Shown: positions 35,836 to 44,833 of the stretch, piece after piece | Numbering within the stretch: the first letter of the stretch is position 1 | How the letters are laid out: the number at the start of each line of letters is the position of its first letter | Source: Stenotrophomonas maltophilia | Lineage (GTDB): Bacteria; Pseudomonadota; Gammaproteobacteria; Xanthomonadales; Xanthomonadaceae | Direction: 5' to 3' | DNA: 64,000 nt | NCBI GenBank assembly: GCA_009912235.1 | Contig: WNDS01000003.1 | Span: 434,001 to 498,000 of the forward strand | Made by a program: the position numbers and the translations under genes | Notes under the pieces: generated by a model | Seen by the model: only the letters and a program-made list of their open reading frames with translations | Database searches by the model: none | Told to the model about the DNA's origin: nothing

Positions 35836-36363
35836 TCAGTTAGCGAGCGCGGTCTGCAGGCGGGCCAGCTTGCCCTTCAGCGAACCATCGATGACCACGT
35901 CACCGGCGTCGATCACGGCGCCGCCGATCAGCGAGGCATCGACCGCGGTGGTCACATCGACCTCGCGGTTGAAGCGCTTGCGCAGGGCAGCCTTGATCGC
36001 GTCCAGCTCGGCCGCCGACAGCTCGCTGGCCGAGGTGACCGTGGCCTTCACCACATGTTCTGCCTCGGCGCGCAGGGCGTCGTACATGCCGGCGATTTCC
36101 GGCAGCAGCGGCAGGCGGTGGGCTTCGGCCAGCAGGCCGAGGAAGCGCGAGTAGGTTTCGCCGTGCGTTTCCGGCGCCAGCAGGGTGACGGCGGCGTCAC
36201 GGCCCAGCTCCGGGTTGGCGAGCAGGGCCGCCACGCGCGGGTCGGCGGCGACGTGGGCGGAGAACGCCAGGGCGTCCGACCACGGCGCGAACGCGCCTTC
36301 GTCACGCGCGGTCGCGAAGGCGGCGCGGGCGTACGGGCGGGCAAGCGTGAGGGCCTGGCTCAT
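35836..36363 (-). CDS. atpH: F1F0 ATP synthase delta subunit
   Basis: A 175-residue peripheral-stalk subunit linking the F1 crown to the b dimer. It starts [20 protein letters not shown], and [20 protein letters not shown] and [20 protein letters not shown] are typical. It lies 2 bp from atpF. Confidence 0.96.
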   Translation of the reverse strand: MSQALTLARPYARAAFATARDEGAFAPWSDALAFSAHVAADPRVAALLANPELGRDAAVTLLAPETHGETYSRFLGLLAEAHRLPLLPEIAGMYDALRAEAEHVVKATVTSASELSAAELDAIKAALRKRFNREVDVTTAVDASLIGGAVIDAGDVVIDGSLKGKLARLQTALAN

Positions 36364-36365
36364 CC

Positions 36366-36836
36366 TTAGATCTCCGAGGCCAGCTCGTCGAGCAGCGCCT
36401 TGTGGGCGTTGGCGTCGATTTCGCGCTTGAGCAGCTTTTCGGCACCGGTCACGGCCAGGGCGGACACCTGCTTGCGCAGATCTTCGCGGGCACGGTTGGC
36501 GGCGGCGTCGATTTCAGCCTGGGCGAGTTCTTTCTGACGGGTGGCTTCGGTGATCGCTTCGTTGCGGGCAGCGTCAACGATCTGGTTGGCGCGCGCGCGG
36601 GCCTGGTCGATGATCTCGTTGGCCTTGGTGCGGGCGTCCTTCAGCGCTTCGTTGACCTTCTCCTGCGCCTGGGCCAGATCTTTCTGGCTGCGGTCGGCAG
36701 CAGCGAGGCCTTCAGCGATCTTCTGCTGGCGCTCTTCGATCACGTTCATCAACGGCGGCCAGATCTTAGTCGCGATGATCCAGATCAGACCAGCGAAGGC
36801 GAGCGCCTGCGCAAGAAGGGTGAAATTGATATTCAT
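36366..36836 (-). CDS. atpF: F1F0 ATP synthase b subunit
   Basis: A 156-residue peripheral-stalk protein: one N-terminal membrane helix ([20 protein letters not shown]) and a long charged helix rich in Ala, Lys, Glu and Arg (for example [20 protein letters not shown]) that dimerises. Confidence 0.96.
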   Translation of the reverse strand: MNINFTLLAQALAFAGLIWIIATKIWPPLMNVIEERQQKIAEGLAAADRSQKDLAQAQEKVNEALKDARTKANEIIDQARARANQIVDAARNEAITEATRQKELAQAEIDAAANRAREDLRKQVSALAVTGAEKLLKREIDANAHKALLDELASEI

Positions 36837-36947
36837 GGTTAGCTCGATCGCTGGTTTCGGGGTGGATGCGCCGCCGGAGGCGGCGCATCCGGACCTTCAT
36901 CCGAGACCGGGTGCGTCAATGGCACCCGGTCGTCTCAAACCGCTGTA

Positions 36948-37253
36948 TCAGCCGGCCAGAGCCTTGGTGACGGCTTCGGCGAAAGCGGCCGACAGCGGGT
37001 TGGCGAAGGCCAGCAGCAGGCCGACGGCGACCGAGATGATGAACGCGACGTCGATCAGGCCAGCGGTGATGAACATGCGCACCTGCAGGACCGGGATCAG
37101 TTCCGGCTGGCGGGCGGCCGACTCCAGGAACTTACCAGCCATGATGGCCAGGCCCAGACCGGCGCCCAGCGCGGCCAGGCCGATCATGATGCCGACGGCG
37201 AGGACGGTGGAGCTCTGAATCTGCGCGAAGTTGGTCAGGACGGCGAAGTACAT
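36948..37253 (-). CDS. atpE: F1F0 ATP synthase c subunit
   Basis: A 101-residue two-helix proteolipid forming the membrane rotor ring. The glycine-rich first helix ([20 protein letters not shown]), the polar loop ARQPELIP and the ion-binding carboxylate Asp in [12 protein letters not shown] are all present. An Asp site with no obvious sodium-site pattern suggests proton coupling (inference). Confidence 0.97.
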   Translation of the reverse strand: MYFAVLTNFAQIQSSTVLAVGIMIGLAALGAGLGLAIMAGKFLESAARQPELIPVLQVRMFITAGLIDVAFIISVAVGLLLAFANPLSAAFAEAVTKALAG

Positions 37254-37325
37254 GGTTATCTCCAGGAACTTAAGTTGCTAAGGGTGATGAAACGGATGAA
37301 GGTTGAAACGCGTGAAACTTGAAAC

Positions 37326-38126
37326 TCAGTGAGTGTCTTCCGACAGGCTCAGGTACACGATCGACAGCATCATGAAGATGAAGGCCTGCAGCGGGATCAC
37401 CAGCAGGTGGAACAGCATCCAGCCAAGGCCGAACACGCCACCGGCAATGGCGCCGAAGAAACCGGCACCACCCAGCACCCAGATCAGCAGGAACACGATT
37501 TCGCCGCCGAACATGTTGCCGAACAGTCGCATCGCCAGCGAGATCGGCTTGCTCAGCCACTCGACGATGTTGAGAATCAGGTTGAACGGCAGCATCCACT
37601 TGCCGAACGGCGCCGTCAGGAGTTCCTTGACGAAGCCCAGCACGCCCTTGGAACGCAGCGCGAAGAAGAACATCAGGAAGAACACGCTGATCGCCATGCC
37701 CAGGGTGGCATTGACGTCGGCAGTCGGCACCGGCTTCCAGTAGTGGATGCCTGCCCATTCCAGCGGCTTGGCGATGAAATCGGCCGGGATCATCTTGATG
37801 AGGTTCATCATGAGGATCCAGAAGAAGATGGTGATCGCGATGGGCGTGACCAGCTTGCTCTTGCCGTGGTAGGTGTCCTTGGCCTGGCGGTCGACGAACT
37901 CCAGGCAGATTTCCACGAACGCCTGCCACTTGCCCGGCACGCCGGCGGTGGCCTTGCGGGTACCCAGCCAGAACGCGACCACGATGACCAGGCCTATCAT
38001 GACGGCGGTCACGAAGGTATCGACGTGGATGTGCCAGAACATCCCTTCACCGTTGCCCACCGGTGCGGTCAGGTTGTGCAGGTGATGCTGGATGTAGCTG
38101 GTAGGGGTTAGAGCCTCGCCCGCCAT
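37326..38126 (-). CDS. atpB: F1F0 ATP synthase a subunit
   Basis: A 266-residue multi-helix stator protein carrying the half channels. The essential Arg is in KPISLAMRLFGNMFGGEIVF; LLVIPLQAFIFMMLSIVYLS is the last helix. A 73-bp leader separates it from atpE, whose high expression usually needs its own strong ribosome site. Confidence 0.97.
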   Translation of the reverse strand: MAGEALTPTSYIQHHLHNLTAPVGNGEGMFWHIHVDTFVTAVMIGLVIVVAFWLGTRKATAGVPGKWQAFVEICLEFVDRQAKDTYHGKSKLVTPIAITIFFWILMMNLIKMIPADFIAKPLEWAGIHYWKPVPTADVNATLGMAISVFFLMFFFALRSKGVLGFVKELLTAPFGKWMLPFNLILNIVEWLSKPISLAMRLFGNMFGGEIVFLLIWVLGGAGFFGAIAGGVFGLGWMLFHLLVIPLQAFIFMMLSIVYLSLSEDTH

Positions 38127-38156
38127 GTGTCCGGAACCTTAGTTAATTGAATTCTG

Positions 38157-38525
38157 TCAACGCCTGGCCAGAGCCAGGACCTGGAACATCAGACCGACGG
38201 CGATACCGGCCAACAGCGCCAATGCAGGCAGCTTGAAGACCAGGAACCCCACCAGCAGGACGCCGAAAACCACTGCCCACTTCGCCACCACGGCGATGAT
38301 CAGCCGCGCCATCGCCGAACCGGCCGCCACCGCGCCCCCGCTCAGTGCCATCCGCGCCGCCACCCAGCCACCGGCCGAAACCGCGACACCGGACAACAGT
38401 GCGCCGAGTGCGGCCTTCTGCCCTGCCAGCAGCAGGAATACCAGGGCCAGGACAGCCACTGCGGCGAGCGGGTAGACCGCAGCGCGCAGCATCAGTCGCC
38501 GACCCGCATCAACGGAGTTCAGCAC
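38157..38525 (-). CDS. atpI: AtpI-like ATP synthase assembly protein
   Basis: A 122-residue protein with four hydrophobic helices (AVYPLAAVAVLALVFLLLAG and others, ending VGLMFQVLALARR). Position as the first gene of the atp operon and size identify it as AtpI, which assists c-ring assembly; sequence conservation in this family is low. Confidence 0.85.
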   Translation of the reverse strand: MLNSVDAGRRLMLRAAVYPLAAVAVLALVFLLLAGQKAALGALLSGVAVSAGGWVAARMALSGGAVAAGSAMARLIIAVVAKWAVVFGVLLVGFLVFKLPALALLAGIAVGLMFQVLALARR

Positions 38526-38594
38526 AGGATGTCCTGCATGGTTCAGGTGGAAGGCGGAGGCCGCTACAGCTTGGGTGCCTCATCGAGCCGCCAA

Positions 38595-38624
38595 ATTATA
38601 GCAATGGGACAATTTGCGAGACAA
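38595..38624 (-). promoter_or_regulatory. Sigma-70-type promoter of the atp operon
   Basis: On the minus strand TATAAT (38600-38595) is a perfect -10 box and TTGTCT (38624-38619) a fair -35 box, with an 18-bp spacer. Transcription would start near 38588, leaving about 63 bases of leader before atpI. The remainder of the 490-bp gap to the next gene (38625-39014) shows no other clear element. Confidence 0.7.
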
Positions 38625-39014
38625 CCGCCCCCTGTTCATCCAGCGGACCGCAAGTTGCGGTATCGCCTCGTTTTTTACGGACCACGAGGGGGACAATCGC
38701 GTCCGCGGCATGTTGCGGCGCATCACATTGAACTTTCGTCGCAGTCGTGTGTCACAGGATACAGGCCTGCCTGCTGCATCCTCGTCGACGCTTCGCCCCG
38801 CAGGCCCGAAGGATGGCCCCGCCCTGGCAGGGGCCATCTTTCCTTCGGCGGCCTTGCCCGCCGCACTACCGCACGCCGCCACAGCGCGGCCCATGACGCG
38901 GCGGCGACAGCGCTGAACACTCGACACCCTCTGCACCATACGTTCACGAATGGTCGACGCGTCGCGCAGGCACAGTGGCTTTCACATTATCGAACCACTG
39001 CAAGGACTCTGCTG

Positions 39015-39833
39015 ATGCGCCCCATGCCCACCCTGCTCGCCCTGTCGCTGCTCGCCGCCGGTGCGGGCTTTGCCAACGCCGCCCACGCGGCTGAAGGCGA
39101 CGACCGCTTCGCCATCCGTCTGGGTGCGGTGAACATTGATTCGGACAACACCCTGCGCGGCAGCACCACGGTGTCCGGCCAGAACATCGCGCTGGACCAG
39201 GACTTCAAGCTGGGCGGCAAGGAATGGGAGCCGCGCATCGACGGCATGTTCCGCATCAGCAACCGCCAGCGCCTGCTGTTCAACTACTTCAAGTACGACA
39301 AGGACCGCCGCGAGACGCTGGACAAGGGCATTTCCTTCGGCGGCGAGAACGTGCCGGCGGGCAGCTTCGTGAAGGGTGAGCTGAAGTACCAGGTGGCCAG
39401 CCTGGTGTACGACTACTCGGTGGTGGGCACCGATACCTTCGACCTGGGCCTGCAGATTGGTGGTGAGTACGCCAAGGTCAGCACGAAGGGCTATGCGGAC
39501 CTGGGCACGGTGTACGAGGGCCAGTTCCTCAATGAGAAGGCGGACGGCATTGCGCCGGTGGTGGGTGCGCGCATGACCTTCACCCCGTCCGAGCGCTGGA
39601 TGATCACGCTGCAGGGCCAGTACCTGAACACGCGCTGGGGCAGCTTCGATGACTACAAGGGCGACCTGAGCCGTGCCAATGCGATCGTCGATTACCGCTT
39701 CACCAAAAACTTCGGCGTGTTCGCCGGCTACGACTGGTTCAAGCTGGACGTGGACAAGAAGGGCGGCGACGGCACCATCGGCCTGAAGCAGGAATTCAAG
39801 GGGCCGGTGGCCGGTATCAGCTTCGTCTTCTAA
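39015..39833 (+). CDS. Outer-membrane beta-barrel protein
   Basis: A 272-residue exported protein. The signal peptide (LLALSLLAAGAGFANAAHA) is cleaved before AEG. Alternating hydrophobic strands follow, ending in an aromatic C-terminal strand GPVAGISFVF, which fits BAM-dependent insertion. Strands such as FRISNRQRLLFNYFKYDKDR and WMITLQGQYLNTRWGSFDDY suggest an 8-12-stranded barrel. No specific function is recognised. It is monocistronic, with a strong terminator 27 bp downstream. Confidence 0.8.
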   Translation: MRPMPTLLALSLLAAGAGFANAAHAAEGDDRFAIRLGAVNIDSDNTLRGSTTVSGQNIALDQDFKLGGKEWEPRIDGMFRISNRQRLLFNYFKYDKDRRETLDKGISFGGENVPAGSFVKGELKYQVASLVYDYSVVGTDTFDLGLQIGGEYAKVSTKGYADLGTVYEGQFLNEKADGIAPVVGARMTFTPSERWMITLQGQYLNTRWGSFDDYKGDLSRANAIVDYRFTKNFGVFAGYDWFKLDVDKKGGDGTIGLKQEFKGPVAGISFVF

Positions 39834-39859
39834 GCACTGCGCAACACCCTCTCTCCAAG

Positions 39860-39892
39860 CGCGGCGCCCGGGCAACCGGCGCCGCGTTTTTT
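39860..39892 (+). terminator. Rho-independent terminator after the outer-membrane barrel gene
   Basis: CGCGGCGCC and GGCGCCGCG pair in a 9-bp GC stem, followed by TTTTTT and GTG. Confidence 0.85.
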
Positions 39893-39941
39893 GTGTTTCC
39901 GTGCACTTGCGAGTGGCGCTGATCGTTGGTCGAGCGCTGGC

Positions 39942-40027
39942 CGTGGAGGGCGCTGCGTGCGAATGTCCCCCGGCACCGGCCTGCGGCCGCCCCCTCCTCC
40001 TTTAATTCGCACGCAGCGCCCTCCACG
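39942..40027. repeat. Long stem-loop repeat, copy A
   Basis: Arms CGTGGAGGGCGCTGCGTGCG (continuing AAT) at 39942-39964 and their exact complement at 40005-40027 form a 23-bp perfect stem. The 40-base loop, read in reverse, begins TAAAGGAGGAGG and ends GGGGGACA, the same ends as copy B at 40098. The loop is thus conserved while the stem is not. Confidence 0.75.
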
Positions 40028-40097
40028 CCCGCGTGCCGGAGATCTTCTCTGCCAAGGGAAGCACCGGAGCAACGGCTTTACCTGCCGCAAGCCGAGC

Positions 40098-40199
40098 CAC
40101 TGCGTGGGCGGCAGGCGTTTCGACAAAGTAAAGGAGGAGGCGACCGCCAAAGGCGGGCGACGGGGGACATTTATCGAAACGCCTGCCACCCACGCAGTG
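40098..40199. repeat. Long stem-loop repeat, copy B
   Basis: Arms CACTGCGTGGGCGGCAGGCG (continuing TTTCGA, 40098-40123) and 40174-40199 pair at 25 of 26 positions. The 50-base loop carries TAAAGGAGGAGG at its start and GGGGGACATTTA at its end, with a small inner hairpin (CCGCC/GGCGG). It is oriented opposite to copy A, giving a head-to-head pair in the 469-bp gap between the barrel gene and lpd. Confidence 0.75.
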
Positions 40200-40250
40200 A
40201 CCCCAACGCTGCACGCGAATCGATGCCGAAGCCCCATGCAACCTTCAGGC

Positions 40251-40276
40251 AAAAAAAACCCGGCAATCGCCGGGGC
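40251..40276 (-). terminator. Rho-independent terminator of lpd
   Basis: On the minus strand CCCCGGCGATTGCCGGG folds into a short GC stem followed by eight T residues (40258-40251), 27 bp after the lpd stop. Confidence 0.85.
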
Positions 40277-40302
40277 TCCTTGTTCGGCAACGCGCGGGCG
40301 CG

Positions 40303-42111
40303 TTACTTCTTCTTCGGCATGTACAGATCGGTGATCGTGCCGTCGTAGATTTCCGAGGCCATCGCCACCGATTCGCTCAGCGTCGGGTGCGCGTGGATGG
40401 TGTGGCCGATGTCTTCGGCTTCCGCACCCATCTCGATGGCCAGGCCGATCTCGGCCAGCAGATCACCCGCATGCACGCCGACGATGGCGCCGCCAATGAT
40501 GCGGTGGGTCTCCTCGTCGAAGATCAGCTTGGTGAAGCCCTCGGTACGGCCGATGCCGATCGCGCGGCCGCTGGCAGCCCACGGGAACTTCGCCACGCCC
40601 ACCTTCAGGCCCTTGGCCTTGGCTTCGGTCTCGGTCACGCCAACCCAGGCGATTTCCGGGTTGGTGTAGGCCACCGACGGAATCACGCGGGCCACCCACT
40701 CCTTCTTGTGGCCAGCAGCCACTTCAGCGGCCAGCTTGCCCTCGTGCGTGGCCTTGTGGGCCAGCATCGGGTTGCCCACGATGTCACCGATGGCAAAGAT
40801 GTGCGGCACGTTGGTGCGCATCTGGCGATCGACCGGAATGAAGCCACGCTCGGTGACCTGCACGCCGGCCTTCTCGGCATCGATCTTCTTGCCGTTCGGC
40901 GCGCGGCCCACGGCCACCAGCACGCGGTCGAAGGTGCCCTGCGCCAGGGCCGGCGTCTGGCCTTCCTCGGCAGCGTCGAAAGTCACGGTGATGCCCTTGG
41001 CATCGGCGGTCACGCCCGAGGCCTTGGTCTTCAGGTGGACGTCGATGCCCTGCTTCTTCAGGCGGTCGGCCAGCGGCTTGACCGGGTCCTTGTCGGCGCC
41101 CGGCATCAGCTGGTCCATGAACTCGACCACGGTGACCTTGCTGCCCAGCGCGCCATACACGGTGGCCATTTCCAGGCCGATGATGCCGCCACCGACGACC
41201 AGCAGCGAGCCCGGCACTTCAGCCAGCTCCAGCGCGTCGGTGGAATCCATCACGCGCTTGTCGTCCCACGGGAAGTTCGGCAGCTTCACCGCCTGCGAAC
41301 CGGCGGCGATGATGCACTTCTGGAAGCGCAGCAGCTGGGTGCTGCCGTCAGCGGCGGTGATTTCCAGCTCGTTGGCCGAGATGAACTTGCCGACGCCCTG
41401 CACGCTGCGCACCTTGCGCTGCTTGGCCATGCCGGCCAGCCCCTTGGTCAGTCGGTTGACGACCTTTTCCTTGTACTGGCGCAGCTTGTCCAGGGTGATG
41501 GTCGGCTTGCCGAATTCGACGCCGAAATCACCGGCATGGGCCACTTCGTCGATGACCGCTGCGGCGTGCAGCAGGGCCTTGGACGGAATGCAGCCCACGT
41601 TGAGGCAGACGCCGCCAAGGCTGGCGTAGCGCTCGACCAGCACGGTGTCCAGGCCGACGTCGGCGGCGCGGAAGGCGGCGGTGTAGCCGCCCGGGCCCGA
41701 GCCCAGCACGACCATCTCGCATTCGATGTCGGCCGGCTTGCCGCTGGACAGCGCCGGCTTCGGTGCCGCCGGCTCGGCCGGGGCGCGGTGCGACGGGGTC
41801 ACCGGCGGCTTGCTGGCCGGGGCGGCAGCCACCGGGGCCGGCGCAGCGGCCTTGGCCGGGGCTTCGGCAGCGCCTTCGGCGTCCAGCACCACGACCACGG
41901 CGCCTTCGGACAGCGAATCGCCCAGCTTGACCTTGATTTCCTTGACCACGCCGGCGGCCGAGGACGGCACTTCCAGGGTGGCCTTGTCCGATTCCAGGGT
42001 CACCAGGCCCTGGTCTTTCTTCACCGTGTCGCCGACGGCGACCAACACTTCGATCACCGGCACATCGCTGTAATCGCCGATGTCGGGAACCTTGACTTCA
42101 ATCGTGGCCAT
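40303..42111 (-). CDS. lpd: Dihydrolipoyl dehydrogenase with N-terminal lipoyl domain
   Basis: A 602-residue E3 that reoxidises dihydrolipoamide with NAD+ in the pyruvate dehydrogenase complex. Residues 1-80 are a lipoyl domain (lipoyl Lys in TLESDKATLEVPSSAAG), then an Ala/Pro linker to about residue 135. The flavoprotein part follows with FAD motif VVLGSGPGGYTAAFRAAD, redox disulfide GGVCLNVGCIPSK, NAD motif VVGGGIIGLEMATVYGALGS, and HAHPTLSE with the catalytic His. Start MATIEVKVPDIG at 42111. It lies 106 bp after aceF on the same strand; aceE is not in the window. Confidence 0.96.
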   Translation of the reverse strand: MATIEVKVPDIGDYSDVPVIEVLVAVGDTVKKDQGLVTLESDKATLEVPSSAAGVVKEIKVKLGDSLSEGAVVVVLDAEGAAEAPAKAAAPAPVAAAPASKPPVTPSHRAPAEPAAPKPALSSGKPADIECEMVVLGSGPGGYTAAFRAADVGLDTVLVERYASLGGVCLNVGCIPSKALLHAAAVIDEVAHAGDFGVEFGKPTITLDKLRQYKEKVVNRLTKGLAGMAKQRKVRSVQGVGKFISANELEITAADGSTQLLRFQKCIIAAGSQAVKLPNFPWDDKRVMDSTDALELAEVPGSLLVVGGGIIGLEMATVYGALGSKVTVVEFMDQLMPGADKDPVKPLADRLKKQGIDVHLKTKASGVTADAKGITVTFDAAEEGQTPALAQGTFDRVLVAVGRAPNGKKIDAEKAGVQVTERGFIPVDRQMRTNVPHIFAIGDIVGNPMLAHKATHEGKLAAEVAAGHKKEWVARVIPSVAYTNPEIAWVGVTETEAKAKGLKVGVAKFPWAASGRAIGIGRTEGFTKLIFDEETHRIIGGAIVGVHAGDLLAEIGLAIEMGAEAEDIGHTIHAHPTLSESVAMASEIYDGTITDLYMPKKK

Positions 42112-42217
42112 GGTGGTTTTCCTCGTGCCCGGCCGGCGTGGCCGGCGGGCTGTCACTGCATCTGTTCACGCGGCCGCGCCAGGGGCAGCGGCCGCACGGT
42201 GGGGGCGAAGCGGTGCC

Positions 42218-43939
42218 TTACAGCAGCACGCGGCGCATGTCGGCCAGCACCTGCGAGAGGTACGTGGTGAAGCGTGCGGCCAGGGCGCCATCGATGACGC
42301 GGTGGTCGTAGCTCAGCGACAGCGGCAGCATCAGCTTCGGCGCGAATTCCTTGCCATTCCAGACCGGCTGGATGGAGGACTTGGAGACGCCGAGGATGGC
42401 CAATTCCGGTGCATTGACGATCGGGGTGAACGCGGTGCCACCGATGCCGCCCAGCGAGCTGATCGAGAAGCAGCCGCCGCTCATGTCGGCCGGGCCCAGC
42501 TTGCCGTCGCGCGCCTTCTTGGCCAGCTCGCCGGTTTCCTGCGCGATCTGCACCACGCCCTTCTTGTCCACGTCACGGATGACCGGCACGACCAGGCCGT
42601 TCGGCGTGTCGGCGGCAAAGCCGATGTTGAAGTACTTCTTCAGCGTGAGGTTGTCACCGCTGGCGTCGAGCGAGGCGTTGAATTCCGGGAACTTCTTCAG
42701 CGCCGCGGCACTGGCCTTGGTCAGGAAGGCGAGCATGGTCAGCTTGATGCCGGCCTTCTCGTTCTCCTTGTTCAGCGCCACGCGCAGGCCTTCCAGGTCG
42801 GTGATGTCGGCCTGTTCGAACTGGGTGACGTGCGGGATCATCGCCCAGTTGCGGGCCAGGTTCGCACCGGAAATCTTCTTGATGCGCGACAGCGGCTGCA
42901 CTTCCACGTCGCCGAACTTGCTGAAGTCGACCTTCGGCCACGGCAGCAGGTTCAGGCCGCCGCCGGCGGCGACGGCAGCACCGGCAGCAGCCGGCACGCC
43001 ACCGCTGAGCGCGGCCTTGACGAACTTCTGCACGTCACCCTTGGTGATGCGGCCGCCCTTCTCGGTGCCGCTGATCTGCAGCAGGTCCACGCCCAGTTCG
43101 CGGGCGAACACGCGCACGGCCGGAGTGGCGTAAGGCACCTTGGCCGGCAGCACGCCATCGGCGTTGAACTGCACCGGCGGGCTGGACGGCGCACCGGCCG
43201 ACGGCGCGCTGGCGATCTCGCGGGCGGCGAGCTTGTCCGGCTGGGCCGGAACGGCGACCGGCTCGACCTTGGTGGCGGCTCCGGCCGCGGCCGGAGCCGC
43301 AGCAGCAGCGGCCTTGGTCGGTGCCGGCGCAGCAGCGCCTTCGGCCTCGATGATGGCCGCCACGTCGCCCTGCGACAGGTTGTCGCCGGTCTTCACCTTC
43401 AGTTCCTTGATGACGCCGGCCACCGAGGACGGCACTTCCATCGTGGCCTTGTCGCTTTCCAGCGTGACCAGGCCCTGGTCCTTCTTGACCGTATCGCCCA
43501 CGGCGACCAGCACTTCGATGACCGGAATGCCGCTGTAGTCGCCGATATCCGGCACGCGTGCTTCCACCGCGCCAGCGCTGGCCGCCGCAGCAGCCGGGGC
43601 CGCTGCGGCCGGGGCCGGTGCGCTCTGGGTGGCAGCGGCCGGAGCGGCGGCCTTGGCCGGGGCCGGTGCAGCGGCGGCCGGCGCGGCGGCCTCGCCTTCA
43701 GCCACTTCGATCAGGGCCACGACCTTGCCCTCGGAGAGGTTGTCGCCGACCTTGACCTTGATTTCCTTGATGACGCCGGCCACCGAGGACGGGACCTCCA
43801 TCGTGGCCTTGTCGCTTTCCAGCGTGACCAGACCCTGGTCCTTCTTGACCGTATCGCCGACGGCGACCAGCACCTCGATTACCGGGATATCACTGTAGTC
43901 ACCGATATCGGGGACGAGGGCTTCCTTGATTTCGGCCAT
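42218..43939 (-). CDS. aceF: Pyruvate dehydrogenase E2, dihydrolipoamide acetyltransferase
   Basis: A 573-residue E2 core. Two lipoyl domains (residues about 1-80 and 120-200) each carry TLESDKATMEVPSSVAGVIK; the DNA of the two is nearly identical over long stretches. Ala/Pro linkers, a peripheral-subunit-binding domain (YATPAVRVFARELGVDLLQI) and the catalytic domain follow, with the active-site His in LSYDHRVIDGALAARF. It forms the 24-mer core onto which E1 and E3 bind. Starts with MAEIKEALVPDIGDY; the upstream 184 bp to the glycosylase gene hold its promoter. Confidence 0.96.
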   Translation of the reverse strand: MAEIKEALVPDIGDYSDIPVIEVLVAVGDTVKKDQGLVTLESDKATMEVPSSVAGVIKEIKVKVGDNLSEGKVVALIEVAEGEAAAPAAAAPAPAKAAAPAAATQSAPAPAAAAPAAAAASAGAVEARVPDIGDYSGIPVIEVLVAVGDTVKKDQGLVTLESDKATMEVPSSVAGVIKELKVKTGDNLSQGDVAAIIEAEGAAAPAPTKAAAAAAPAAAGAATKVEPVAVPAQPDKLAAREIASAPSAGAPSSPPVQFNADGVLPAKVPYATPAVRVFARELGVDLLQISGTEKGGRITKGDVQKFVKAALSGGVPAAAGAAVAAGGGLNLLPWPKVDFSKFGDVEVQPLSRIKKISGANLARNWAMIPHVTQFEQADITDLEGLRVALNKENEKAGIKLTMLAFLTKASAAALKKFPEFNASLDASGDNLTLKKYFNIGFAADTPNGLVVPVIRDVDKKGVVQIAQETGELAKKARDGKLGPADMSGGCFSISSLGGIGGTAFTPIVNAPELAILGVSKSSIQPVWNGKEFAPKLMLPLSLSYDHRVIDGALAARFTTYLSQVLADMRRVLL

Positions 43940-44123
43940 GGGGAGAACTCCGGCAATCTGGTGTAGGGGAAACCTCTATTGTGCGGCCAGCGGGGACCAG
44001 CGCCAACCGTTACAGCTGTTTTCAGTCCGCACTGACCCGGGACACGCTGTTGCTGCCACGGCCTTGCGCCTGCTGGCACAGCGCCCGGCGGCATCCAGTC
44101 GGTGGCGTATTGTCCAGGCGGTG

Positions 44124-44633
44124 TCAGCCGTGCGCCGCCAGCGCGGTGGCCGCCGGTGCCCACGCCGTGCGCAGACGCGGCAGCGACCAGGCGGCATTGG
44201 CCGGGCTGGTGGAGGGCAGCGACAGCACCGGCGGCGACTTTGCCAGGTCTGGCGCAATGAAGCGCTGCCAGGCCTGGAATGCGGCCGCACCGTTGCAGGC
44301 CACCAGCTGCAGGCGTGGCAGCCGGGCCAGCAGCGCGGGAAGCGCGTTGGGCACTTCACTGCCGCGCTCGATGTGCGCATCCAGGCTGCCGCGGCGGCGG
44401 CACTGGCCGATCACATCCCACAGCCCACCGCCCGATGCCTGCAGCGCACGCAGGCGCTGCTCATACGGCAACGCTGCATCGAAACCACACAGCAGGCCCA
44501 TCAACGGCCAGAAACGGTTGCGCGGGTGCGCGTAGTACTGCCCCGCCTGCAGCGATGCGATGCCGGGCATCGAACCCAGCACCAGCACCGTACATGGGTC
44601 GTTCACCTGCGCTGGAAAGCCTTGGCAATGCAT
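44124..44633 (-). CDS. DNA-deoxyinosine/uracil glycosylase, UDG superfamily
   Basis: A 169-residue protein of the hypoxanthine-DNA glycosylase (family 6 UDG) type. It has the first catalytic segment LVLGSMPGIASLQAGQYYAH then PRNRFWPLMGLLCG, and the second-loop motif LSLPSTSPANAAW. It would excise deaminated adenine (hypoxanthine) from DNA. ATG 44633 (MHCQGFPAQVN) is chosen; an in-frame GTG four codons upstream is equally possible. No operon partner. Confidence 0.85.
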   Translation of the reverse strand: MHCQGFPAQVNDPCTVLVLGSMPGIASLQAGQYYAHPRNRFWPLMGLLCGFDAALPYEQRLRALQASGGGLWDVIGQCRRRGSLDAHIERGSEVPNALPALLARLPRLQLVACNGAAAFQAWQRFIAPDLAKSPPVLSLPSTSPANAAWSLPRLRTAWAPAATALAAHG

Positions 44634-44833
44634 GGATGTGCTCACGCCACCAGCATATGCATGAACATCCACGCATGCAAAAAACCGCTTGGAATCAGCT
44701 GTTTCGCGCTGCCCGCTGAACAACGCGAACTATTTTTTAACGCGCGTCGGATTCGATTCATGTTGCGGGGCATACGGTGTGCTCGCCCCGCAACCGGGGG
44801 TCAAGAAAAGCAATAACTCCAGGAGATTCCCCC

